From Epithemia pelagica (Eukaryota > Bacillariophyta > Bacillariophyceae > Surirellales > Surirellaceae): DNA of 64,000 nt. Within the stretch, counting starts at the first letter, position 1. Each line of letters begins with the position of its first letter. A program made the position numbers and the translations under genes. Positions 42,667-53,002 of this stretch are shown here, in pieces. The stretch lies in NCBI GenBank assembly GCA_946965045.2, contig OX337239.1, forward strand, positions 248,001-312,000. Reading direction: 5' to 3'. The notes beneath the pieces were generated by a model that did no database searches, had not been told where the DNA came from, and saw only the letters and a program-made list of their open reading frames with translations.

Positions 42667-45600
42667 CTACCAGCCCATGATAGATTTGCGATGTCGCTCG
42701 AACGTATCCTTGTCCAAGGCTTTGGTGAAGATGTCGGCAGTTTGTAGCTCAGTATCACATGGTAGTATTGTGATCTGTTTCTGTTCCACATATTCTTTGA
42801 AGTGGAAGAGTTTTGTACACAGATAGCGTGTTCGAGGACAATATTTGTGGACGGTTGCTAATTTGAATGCTCCATTGTTGTCCTCAAACGCTCGGCAATG
42901 CACTCTTGGTTGCGTCGATATGACCTTGTATCCCCGCGTTTTCATTTCCTTGGTGATATGCATCAGTGGGATGACCGTCCGTAGTGACGTCGACAGACTA
43001 ATGATCTCGGCCTCGGTTGTGGAAAGAGCAATCTCAGTCTGTAATTTAGAAGCCCACACAATAGGGCAGCCCCCGTAGAAGATGATATAGCCGGTACGAG
43101 ATCGTGCCATATCCGTCCTGGGCATATCAGTTTTGTTGAAGTTCCCACAAAAATCCGCATCGGCATAGACATCGAAGTTGGCATCTTCTTGTGGATTCAG
43201 CAGTATGCCGAGAGTACGGGTCGACGCAAGATAGCGTCCGATTTGCTTGACTGCTCTTCCGTGTATTTGCTTTGGATTTGCTGCAAATCTCGCGCATTGG
43301 TGCACGGCATACGAAATGTCCGGTCGTGTACTTTTCTCGAGGAAGTTCAACTTCCCAATCACAGAGCAATAATGGAAGTGTCCGTCGAATGGGTCACCGT
43401 CGTCATCTGAGCGCATCTTTACTGTACTTGCTGCTGGTATGTCTTTTCCTTGGGCGTCCTCCGGCAATCGTAAGTCATCGAGAATCGAATCAATTAGTCG
43501 TGTCTGGGATAGATGCATCTGACCCGATTCCTGTTTTGTGATATGGACCCCTAAGAAATCTTCAACCCCGTCTTCATATGTCATCTTAAGCCCGATCTCT
43601 TCTAACTTGGCGATGATGCGATTCAGTTCTTCTGGATCCGGCCCTGTAAGAATTGAGTCATCTGTATACAATATGTATATGCTTTGGCCGTGATAAAACA
43701 GTCATTCGTCATGAGAGCTTTGTGTGAATCCTGCCTTCTCGAGCTGTTGTACCAGATGTTTGTTCCATACACGTGCTGCTTGCTTCTGTCCGTAGTAATT
43801 ACGCCGAATTTTGAGTCCATAGTCTTCAGCCTTTTGTTCACCCTTAGTGTCGAAGGTAAAAGCCTTTGGAGCCTCCATGTACATATCCGTCTCGGCCATT
43901 GCTTGGGTGTACGCTAGGACGTAGTCGACCTGTTTAATAGCCCATCCTTGCGCCAGAGCGGTCGTTAGAACATATCGTACAACAGGCCATTGGACAACAG
44001 GGGCATAGGTCTCCCAATAGTTGACCCCCTTTGTTTGTCCGGACCCATCAAAAGCTAGTCGTGATTTCCACTTGTAAATTTCCCCGGTCTCTAGCCTGCG
44101 CTTCCGCATGCAGCTCCAGACAGCGCGAGTAATATAGCTACCGGGAGGAATGTCTTTTCGGCGTACGATCTCCCACAATCCATTTTCAGTGTGATCTCTG
44201 ACTTCCTTTTGTGCGGCCTTGATAAATTCGTGGCGATCTGGTTGTTGCATGGCTTCGTGCCAATACATAACGTCAGGATTCTTCTGTGCTTGCGCCGTCA
44301 TGCTCACGATGCCTGGGAGAGCAATAGCTAGTTCCCCCAATGGATTTAGGTCGTCGCCGAGTTCTGCCATGTATTCTTGATATCGTGTTGTCGGTCTTGG
44401 CTCCCTTTGTGACCGTCGGATACCAGCTCCCTCATGCACGGGGATATTTGGTACGGCATCTCCCTCATCGTCTCTTGTCGGTGTAGCCTGATCTTGGTCC
44501 ACTATCTCCTCGTTGTTGTCTACCTCCCTCATGGGTGCGTCTAGATTGATAGCTTTTGCTTGTTTGGGTCGTGCTGTTCCGCTCGTCCGTTTGCTGAATC
44601 CCGCGCGCTGTTGCCAATAAGAGATTGGTTGGGCTTCTCCAAAACTACGACGGATAGTCTCAAAGTTGTCGTCATAGTGCACATGGAACTGTGGTGACGA
44701 TAGGCCCGATGAAAGGGACAAAATAAGCCCAATCGTCCTTGCATGTTGCGCCGAGTAAGCCAGGAAGATACCAACCCGCGATCGTTCGGACCACTTCGGT
44801 AGGCCCTTTCCAGCTTGAAGTTTGTTATCCAGCACATAACTTGGGCATCCGAAGGTATGTGCATTTCGGATGTTGAATCGCACAGGGGAACCGGAGAAGA
44901 GTTCAATCGGTGTCTTGTCTTTATGTTTCTTCATAGGAGCTTCGTTAAACATGTCTGATGCATACCGAACGGCATACGGCCATAGGTTCGTTGTGATTGC
45001 TGTGGGCCATCGTCGGTGTGCATGCAATAGCATAGTTCTTGCCGAGTCTTGTAGATCGCGTATCCGACGTTCGGCCATGCCACTCTGGAAATGAGCGTTG
45101 ACGCCACTGAAAGTCAGTCGCTGGCCTTTGCTCGCGACTGCTTTTCTAAACTCGTTGTCCGCGAAAATCCCATTGTCGGCATGATAATGCTGGATAGCCA
45201 CCCCATGGGTTTCTGCCCATGACTCGAATCTCTCCTTAGCTTCAATAGTATCAGTAGCTGAGGTAGACCGCTGTAGATGTACATAGCCGATTCCCGAGAA
45301 GTGATCCACGAAAACAGTTGCAACGCGATATCGTTCTCGCGTGGGAGTACCGCGCATGTGTGCAATATAACCAGGCGTATTCGAGATGAGCTGGTCCACT
45401 GACACGCATTGACCGGGGCGCGTCATTGTATCTAAAGTTCCTTGCGATCCCTTGACTCGCCATGGTTTCTTCGTCGCTTTGCCGTACAGGCATGCAGTGC
45501 ATGCTGGAACTGCACATGATCCCAGTCGCCTTGGTAATGCTCCTTGGCGTGCCATGGTTTGGATCTTTGCCATTGATAAATGTCCGAGTCGATGGTGAGT

Positions 45601-47964
45601 GCGAAGGAGTTCAGCTGTTGGACTTTCATGCGGCACTTCTTCTTCGTTTGGTATCACATGCACCACTTTTTCCGTATCGAATAAAAAATCTGTCGTCAAT
45701 GGCGTGTCTCGATGTGGAAAGTATTGCTCGTTGTGTTCGTCATCCATGTCCGTCCGGTCCTCGAGACTCCCTTCGTCGTCACTTGTTCTTGGTACGTTGT
45801 CTTCCTGTGTGGCGTTGTCATCGTCTTCGATCACATTTGCCTCACTAACAATCGGTGGATTGTTGCCATCTTCACAGATTTTACAACAAAAGCTTTGGTA
45901 GTGGGTCATTCCGGTGGCCGTGGAGAACTCTCCCACATTGGTGCCTCGCCGATTCAACGGAATCGTTCGTTTGCTCGTTCCTTGGTTCCATTCCAGGGTA
46001 ATTGTGTTGTCAGTGGTGAAACATCGGGTACCATGCGGCTTCGGTCGGTGATCTCGTGCCACTTGCGCCCAGTGTTGCGGGGAAAGGAGTCGATGTGACG
46101 TGGATGGAATATAGAATGACCCGGGGAGCACAATGCGGTATACTTGCCCATCGTCGTCTTCGATGTCCCATTTGATCGTCGTGGAGTACACCTTGGTCTT
46201 GTATAGTCCAGCAATTCCCTTTATTTTGCGTTGAATTGGTGTTGGAGATGTCAAGCAATCGGTGATATCGTGGGTGATTGATGCTGTGGCACAGTTGTCG
46301 ATGAAGAGAGGTTTGCTGTCCGAGTCAAATCGGACCGAATGCGCCTTGACCAGTTTGCTTGCCACCGGAGCTGCAAGTATCGTGGTCATGCACAGTCCTT
46401 TCATGAGGCTCGAGTTCCACTGTTTTCGTCGTCTCCTGGTTGCTGGCGATCTTGGCCTTGGTCTATATCTGGGTGGTGGAATGGCTGCATCAAGTATTGC
46501 CAGGCTGTTGGCCATCATGGTCGATATCGTGGTCCATAAATAGTCGATCCATCTTGCATTCGTGGCTGGAGCAGTAGTAGTTGTAGCTTCATCATCATAA
46601 CCTACTAGGACATACAAGTAAAGAGTTGTTGTCGCTAGTAAGATATAGATGAGCTGTTCGAAAGTCTTGGTGAACAGCCCGAGGAGTGACCTCGGGTCTG
46701 GTTGTCATTCTTCATCCGAGGACTCTTCTTGGGCAGGGAGATCAGCCAAAGCATTTGCCAAACGGAGTGCCGGGGTGGTTCCTTCTTTTCCCGTATCCGC
46801 GTGCGCTGCGTCATACGCTTTCTTCTTGTCTCCAGTCAATCCGCGTCCGCTGCACGTGGCTGAGGTATGGTTCTTGTTGAGAGACCATTTCTCGTGCCAC
46901 TTGCACCAATAGTAGGTCTTGCCGTTCACTTCTTTCACTTCTGGACCTCCCTCAGGCGGACCAGTGGTTTGCCAAGCTTCTTTGAGTCCCTCTTTGTCCT
47001 TAGTCTGTTTAGCCTTGCCGGTCTTGTTGTTGCTACCAGTGCTACCTTCATTGCTTTGTGCAGAACGTCCCTTTGCCATGCGTTTCACCTGGGCCTCAAG
47101 GGCAATAATCTTCTGGTCGCGCTCCGATAGGGACTGCCATTTCTTGGCTTCCACTAGTGCCTGGTACTTAAGCCGTGCCCAATCCATGAGTTGCGTGGGA
47201 GTTAGGTTCGGCGAATCTCCTTCTTTGTATGCGTTCTTGCGACGCCTGATCATTTCCAGAAAGTTCTCGTCGTTCACCGTTTCATATGCCTTGAATAGGT
47301 TCGGGAGGAGGTCGAGGGTCCGTTCCCCACGTGCACTTAGGCCCTACAATGTTTCTTTCACGTACGAGTTGAACTTAATAATGTCTCCGTTGAAGTCTGC
47401 GATATGGATGTGAAGGTCCGACAGACGCTGGCGTAGCACCATTACGGTCGCTTCGGTATCCACATGAGCCAAGGAAATGATGACCTTGAGGAGCAATGGC
47501 CCGACACCCTTGTTGTCCACGATGAATTCGTCGCGTCGGAGATTGACTTGTGCCCTCGCTTCTTCGTTTAACGATGCCATGAGACACATGTAGGACATGT
47601 AGGAGTTCTGCGTGATGCGATTCTGTCCGAGGAAGCTGTCCACGTAGTCGCGCACTTGTCGAAGGGAAACTCGTCCGTAGGCTTGAGTAAGGAGATGAGT
47701 AGGAGCAGCTGGAGGAGCTGGTCCTGCTGCAGGAGGGACCACGATATGTTCCGGAATGGAGAATGTGCTAGTCCAAGATTGCTCGACGATGCGATCTTGA
47801 AACGAATCGAGGAAAATCTTGAGTCCCTCCGCATGGAGATCGTAGAGATCTCCGCCATCAAAAAGTCCTGTCGTCGCTTGCTTGTATAACTTCGAGCCTG
47901 CCGCGGTCGTAAAGTTGATTACGTTGTTCGCGTTGGCGTTCGCGGGAGAGATTGCAAAAGCCAT
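42667..47964 (-). pseudogene. Copia gag-pol, one frame with three in-frame stops
   Basis: Reads continuously in one frame from the ATG at 47964. Gag comes first, with a CCHC-like knuckle CKWHEKWSLNKNHTSATC. Then protease (LFIDNCATASITH), GAG-pre-integrase (HHRLGHLSMAKI with zinc ligands) and integrase (catalytic residues in VDHFSG, YHADNG and GMAERR). Reverse transcriptase (WKSRLAFDGSGQTKGVNYWETYAPVV; YTDDS catalytic box) and RNase H (DISYAVHQCARF, TEAEIISLS, TADIFTKAL) follow. Stops are TAG at 47346-47344 in gag, TGA at 46707-46705 between gag and protease, and TGA at 43704-43702 where relatives have Cys in DxCLFY. The domain order integrase before RT defines copia. The middle stop may be used for readthrough; the other two look disabling. 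Confidence 0.9.
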
Positions 47965-48023
47965 GGTCGACGATCAGAGATGCTGTTGTTTACAGCGCAG
48001 AGGAAGCGTGTTGTTTTTCACTA

Positions 48024-48049
48024 ACTCCATATCAGACTATGTAGGTAGT
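48024..48049. repeat. Left terminal inverted repeat of the nested element
   Basis: Begins ACTCCATATC and ends CTATGTAGGTAGT, directly after TCACTA. It pairs with 51958-51983. Confidence 0.85.
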
Positions 48050-48451
48050 TTTGCTCACAATTTTATTTTACTGTAGGATTTTTATTGTACGAGCGGGAAG
48101 TAGTTTTCAACCGAAAATCGTGCGAATCGCGCGAAAACGAGCGGGGCGAGCAAACCAAGGCGAAAAAAGCGCACCACGAAAAACCAACACGAAGCAACCA
48201 ACGGAACGAGAAACGAAACCAACAAGGGTAACAAAGTAGCGACACAGGACAAGGAAGAAGAAGCAAGGTTGTGTGAGAATAAGCATGTGATGCAACAATA
48301 AAACAAAGACCATCGCAATGCAACAACTTACCGGTATCTAGAGACCAACCAACTGTGGGAGACATCGATAAGTGTCTGTCATCGAAGAAGCAAAAATGAG
48401 AAGATGAAGGACAATCACAATAGAAACAAAAAAAGACTCACCAATCAGCCA
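48050..48451 (-). other. 3' untranslated region of the recombinase gene
   Basis: No long frame. On the minus strand, GTGAGTC follows the stop codon by 10 bp, and GTAAGTTGTTGC, like the donors of the coding introns, occurs near 48330. So the transcript may have introns after the stop, or the ancestral protein was longer. Confidence 0.35.
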
Positions 48452-51400
48452 CTAGTGGGACTTTTTGGATCCCTTGTGCTTCTTCTTTTTCGACTTCTTC
48501 GAAGTCGTGGTGGCAGGGTTGGTGTATTGAAAGGGTAGCTGCATTCCCCCAGTCATCATAGGAGCAGCCATGGCATTCGGCTGAACAGCAAAAGAATTGA
48601 GTAGGGGTTGTTGTTGCTGTATGGAGGGGAAGAGCTGTTGTTGCATCATCTGTTGTTGTTGCTGCTGCTGCATCATCCACCACATCATTTGTTGTTGGTT
48701 AAAATTGAGGTGGGGAGGAGGAACGACTTCCACCACGTCGTCATCCGAATCAGAATCGGATGAGGATGGAGATGGAGGAGCAGTTTTTTTCGTTGATGCC
48801 GTGTTAGGCGTCGTTGTCGGCTTCGCCGCCACCGTCGTCGTTGGCTTCGCCGCCACTGTCGTCACCATCGTCGTCGGCTTCGCCATCGTCGTTTCCATCG
48901 TCGTCGGCTTCACCTCCGGACTCTGCTTCGTGCTGGGGACCAAGGGAGGTGATCCCCAACCACCCTTCTCTACCACTACCACGTCGTCGTCGCGTTTACC
49001 AGGAACTGGGGGGCCAAACTCATCGACATTGACTGCGTTGACAACACCAATTGGAACCTTGGGCGAAGCAGCACCAAGATCACGTCCTAGTAGAAGGTAT
49101 TAAGAAGCAACTTGAGTGAGAAACAGAACGAGGCAACAATGAAACAACAACCAAACTTACCATTTGGAGAGGGAGCCTTTTTTCGCCCTTGTACCAATTC
49201 GCTTTGAGAGCTTTTGCGAACGAATCCGTCGTGAATTCTTGGTACCGAAAACTTGCACGGTCAGTTTTGTGACGGCCAAAGGCATTGACCATGTGTTGTG
49301 GAACGCCCGCATCTGCCACGTTGGAAATACCAGTACGGCGACCAGTACGAGCGGTTGCACGGTGCCACTCCGGGTGGCCGCACCTCTTGAAGAGGATCTT
49401 TGCATTGTCGTTGGGCCAGTTCTTACCGAGAGCGCCCGAGGGGCGCATGGGAACAGAAGGTGACTTGCCTTCGGCAAGGGCCTTCTCGTACGTTCGCTTC
49501 GCTTCAATCGTGGTGTCGCGGACCATCTTCGTTCCTCCCCACCAATTGTCATTGGGTGACGGACGTTCTTTTCGTTCCTTTTCCGTTGCGATATTCAAAA
49601 AGAGAAGCCCTGTCCAGCCAGGTGGTAGTCCGTTCTGGATCCAGTGACGGAGAATCTTGTACGTGCACATGTCATCGTCTGGATCATCAACGATCATGTT
49701 CGGCACACGTTCTTCGTCCGATCGCAGAGTCGGGTTTGAAAGCGAAAGCTTCGCCGTCTTCTCGCGCTCACACTCGCGTAGTTTGTATGCCGCGAGACCT
49801 GCCACATCGCCATACTCTTGCGGGAGAGCAGTGATGTGGATCACATCAGTGATCAACAACCGGTAAATCTGGGTGACGTGAGAATCAGAACGCATGTCAG
49901 AAACTTGCCAGTCGATCCACCAATCAACATGAATGGTTGAAACTTACCTCCATACCACGAGTTCCCCAACAGCGAGAGCAAAGGTACACTACCATACGCA
50001 GACAGTCCAATGCAATCTGGAACGGACTCATTGGCGGTTGCGCCTTTGTTCGCAACATGACGTCGTCGTTGAATTCAATCAACCCCTTGTTCGGACGACG
50101 ACCGTAATCTGGACGACGTTCGGCTTCCTCGCGAAACTGGTTTGCACAGTACGCTTGGAAAGACCCTTGCATGCTTTGCATGTGAGTCATGCTATACTGG
50201 ATGCCATGCGAACGGAAGATCGCAAAGATTTGGTCCAAGATTTTTTTCACAACGTTTGGTTGGTAAGCCTTTCCCTCCTTGGTCTTCAGATTGGAAACAA
50301 AAACAACCAACGCATCATTCAGAACTTGTTCTTTGTCTTCTGTTTTCGAGCCACGGAGCATGGGAAAAAGCCGAAAGAGTCTCTTCTCTGGGTTGTCGGG
50401 GTCGACGACGTATTCAGTGAGCACGTAGAGGGCAGGGTGCTTCGAAAGGATTTGGAGGAAGCGCTCGAAGGAACGGGCTTTATCTTTTTCATAGCCCACC
50501 GTATTCATTGACAACTGTCGAAGGTTCCTGGTGGCATCCCCGAAGATGGACCTCGACAAGGTGCAATACGAGGCCAAGGCGGCAAGATCGTTGGGGGAAT
50601 CGAGCACTCGGGGCAGGGAATTCGACGACAACTCGGCCAGCGTAATCTTGTTTGACTGGTGGTCGAAAACCAGGGGGCGGCGTTCACAAGCAGCCTTGGC
50701 TGCAACAGCAAAGGAAGGTTCATTGGCAGCTCGTGGAGGCGGAGGAGGAAGTTCCACGGTGGGATCGACGACAGCACCAGATGGATTGACACTGCCATGA
50801 GGCCGCCTGAATACGAACAATCAACCAGTGAGAAGAAATTGACACAACAATGCAGGAACACAAAGCAATGACAACAATGCAACAAACTTACGGCGCGGAC
50901 GGGTTGGTTGATGAGTCTTCCTGGTTGGTGGAAGTAGGTGGATGCGGGAAGACAGCAGCCGACAACCTGTCAATGGAATGAGAAAACCAATCAACAGGTT
51001 AGACCAATGGTTGCAATCAACAAACGAAGCAACAATCAACGATAGAAACAACAAACTTACCGATTTGGAATGGATGGTGGGTCTTGTTCCTCATTGTTGG
51101 AAGGACGGGGAGGTGGTTTCTTGTTTGGTTGGATGCAACCAAGAGGCTCTCCGGTTCGTTTTCCAAGCACCGACGGAGGTGCTTGGTTCTCTTTATCGGA
51201 ACAATCCACAGGAGGATCGGAAACGGCGGAAGCGGCCGCTGCAGCGGCTCTTGCATGGCGACGAGTCTTCATGGCGGCCTTTCGACTTTTGGATTCCAAC
51301 GGATTATGAAGAATGAACGAGTAGAAACGAGTGTGAGATTTTGAAATGCCAAGTGCGACCGGGAAGAATTTGGGAAGAAAAGGAAGACCACCATGGCCAA

Positions 51401-51665
51401 AATGGCGTTCCATTGCGTGAAACAAGCCGAAATCGCAACAATCAGACGTAAAAACTTACCATTTGGAAGAGCGTTTCATGATCCATGGGTCACTGGAGAG
51501 ACTGTGCTCCTCAGACTCTCCAGTGCACTCAAGGAACCTCGGAACGTACTCGTGGTTCCAATTCCACATGTTGTCATCCTCGAAGACGAACATCATCGAG
51601 GTGGAGGAATCCGAAGAGCTGGATGAGTCATCCTCGCTTGTAGTTACTAAGTCTATAATATTCAT
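48452..51665 (-). CDS. Tyrosine recombinase, six exons, 892 residues
   Basis: Exons 51665-51460, 51285-51061, 50966-50892, 50806-49948, 49868-49161 and 49057-48452. All donors are GTAAGTTT or near and all phases agree, giving one open frame. The N-terminus is acidic/Ser-rich, then a basic Ala-rich part. A helical core-binding region includes YQPNVVKKILDQIFAIFRSHG. The catalytic domain starts with the first Arg in CWGTRGMEV, continues through ITDVIHITALPQEYGDVAG and LFKRCGHPEWHRATARTGRRTGIS (second Arg; Arg seems to replace the usual His of HxxR), and ends GRHKTDRASFRYQE with the nucleophilic Tyr. A Lys/Pro/Gln-rich tail ends KKSKKKKHKG. Recombinase call is good; 'Crypton' is the closest class. 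Confidence 0.8.
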
Positions 51666-51720
51666 GGCTACAAACAATGGTTTAGATAGGATGGAGCCGT
51701 CGAAAGCACAATCTCATCGT

Positions 51721-51794
51721 CTTCCTTCCTTCCTTCCTTCCTTCCTTCCTTCCTTCCTTCCTTCCTTCCTTCCTTCCTTCCTTCCTTCCTTCCT
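51721..51794. repeat. CTTC microsatellite, about 18.5 copies
   Basis: Uninterrupted (CTTC)n of 74 bp just upstream of the recombinase start codon (about 55 bp on the minus strand), so it lies in the promoter or 5' UTR. Probably length-variable. Confidence 0.95.
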
Positions 51795-51957
51795 GGTTTT
51801 CGAGAACGAGAGGGAAGGAACGTCAACGAGATCGGGGGGCCTAAGTAATAGTCACAACGGATGGTTTGAAATTTTGCTACTAGTGCCCCTGTTGTAGGCT
51901 GTCTCAGCGACATTTCGGGCAATGTCTAGTTTGTTAAATAACAACGGGGCGGTAGCC

Positions 51958-51983
51958 ACTACCTACATAGCTAGATATGGAGT
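51958..51983. repeat. Right inverted repeat of the nested element
   Basis: Reverse complement of 48024-48049 with 3 mismatches in 26. It is separated from the TCACTA target repeat by the palindrome at 51988-52167. Confidence 0.85.
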
Positions 51984-51987
51984 AAGC

Positions 51988-52167
51988 ATATTAATTCCCT
52001 TGTGTCTGGCCGTCCTTTCGCGTCGGGCGCCCGGCTTGTCGGGAGAATGCCTCGTCGGGAACACGTCTCGACGGGCATTCGCCCTCCTTGACGTGTTCCC
52101 TCCTCGTCATTCTACCCTTCGCGCCGGGCGACCCTCCTTAAAAGGACTAGACACCGGAAATTAATAT
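51988..52167. repeat. 180-bp palindrome
   Basis: Imperfect inverted repeat from ATATTAATTCCC (51988) to GGAAATTAATAT (52167). The inner arms 52041-52067 and 52090-52117 pair well (GGAACACGTC with GACGTGTTCC) around a 22-nt loop. Outer matches include GTGTCTGG with CTAGACAC. GC-rich centre, AT-rich ends. It resembles a foldback MITE. Confidence 0.8.
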
Positions 52168-52618
52168 CACTACTGTCGAGTAACGAAAAAGAGCTCTTTT
52201 GCAAAATTGTGTGTTTCTAGATTATCGTGTGCAAGCTATGAATCGCTCCTGCTCATGCGTTGAGCGTTGACTCGTAGATTGGTGCGTTGATCGACCAAAT
52301 TGGCGGTCCCAATTGTTTATGGACGACCTTGCTGCCTCTTCTGGGCTTCGTGGCTCCCTAAGTGGCGTCCGCTTACTTAGGAGCCAGTACCGTTATTGCT
52401 CTGGCCATGGGAGTCGTTGTTTAGAGCGGCATGAGTGTTACATAGCCGTCGTCCAAATCCCATGTTGAGATGCGTCGTTCGTCTTTGTTGATTTGTGATT
52501 TGTGAGAGGCGGCGGTTCAATGATGCGTTGGGCGTGTTGTGTCATGGGAATTCTGTCTCTGTCCCCATTGTCCCCCACGTGTAGTTATGCCCTTGCGTAC
52601 AGTATTTCAACATAGTAC

Positions 52619-53002
52619 GCACGAGCAGCATACAGCGCTCGTCTTCTATTATTGCTTATTGTAAATTGCAAAGTCGAAGTTGCTTGCCTTTCTGACGACA
52701 AGAAGCAAGAAAGACAAGAGACAAGGACCAGAACTTGGGGGGTACAGGGTACAATATAATATTATCGTCTATTGGTTGCTGATTGCTGATTCCCTGCTGA
52801 TGGCTCGGCGGATTCGGGGATTCTAAGTTGTAAGCAGTTTGCAGTCTGAATCTGAAGTCCATATCTGTCTTATTTGCAACACAGATCACAGAGGGACGAA
52901 GTGTAGAGGGTTAACCTCGATTTGTATCTCCTTCCAGTTGTTGTTTTTTTGTTTGGAGATCATTTACACACATTGTAAAACATCTCGTGAAGAATCTCGA
53001 GG
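52619..53002. other. Upstream region of the AAA-ATPase gene
   Basis: No coding frame of note. It is the space between the copia target site and the ATG at 53003. No element identified. Confidence 0.35.

Larger units (their letters stand above)
48024..52166 (-). mobile_element. Crypton-like tyrosine-recombinase element
   Basis: 4143-bp insertion in the copia 5' LTR. It carries one six-exon tyrosine-recombinase gene and no RT, integrase or DDE transposase. The flanking TCACTA pair fits the short direct repeats reported for Cryptons. Unlike typical Cryptons it has inverted repeats of 26 bp (23 identical) at 48024-48049 and 51958-51983, the left one abutting the target repeat. Beyond the right one is a 180-bp palindrome reaching the other target repeat. 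The palindrome may be a separate MITE or part of the element. Element class is inferred from the recombinase. Confidence 0.8.
48009..52612 (-). repeat. 5' long terminal repeat, interrupted by an insertion
   Basis: Inner 15 bp (48009-48023, TGTTGTTTTTCACTA) are identical to the first 15 bp of the other LTR. The remaining 440 bp are 52173-52612. The interruption is flanked by TCACTA at 48018-48023 and 52167-52172. Confidence 0.93.
42170..52618 (-). mobile_element. Ty1/copia retrotransposon carrying a nested insertion
   Basis: Complete element on the minus strand. TAGTAC target duplications lie at 42170-42175 and 52613-52618. The 3' LTR is 42176-42630 (455 bp, TGTTG at one end). The 5' LTR is split: 48009-48023 plus 52173-52612, which sum to 455 bp. 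By eye the LTRs differ at one base (42627 against 52609), so the insertion is recent. GAGGGAG, a short polypurine tract, abuts the 3' LTR on the minus strand. I could not match the primer-binding site to a known tRNA. A 4.1-kb tyrosine-recombinase element lies inside the 5' LTR. Confidence 0.93.

Noticed and set aside
43702-43704. Selenocysteine at the TGA in reverse transcriptase
   Set aside because: Diatoms do use selenocysteine, but no copia RT is known to need it, I see no SECIS evidence, and two other stops interrupt the same frame.
51721-51794. CRISPR-like or satellite array
   Set aside because: It is a simple tetranucleotide microsatellite with no spacers. No CRISPR array occurs in the window.
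48024-52166. Recombinase gene as a normal component of the copia element
   Set aside because: The TCACTA repeats and restoration of a 455-bp LTR show it is an insertion.
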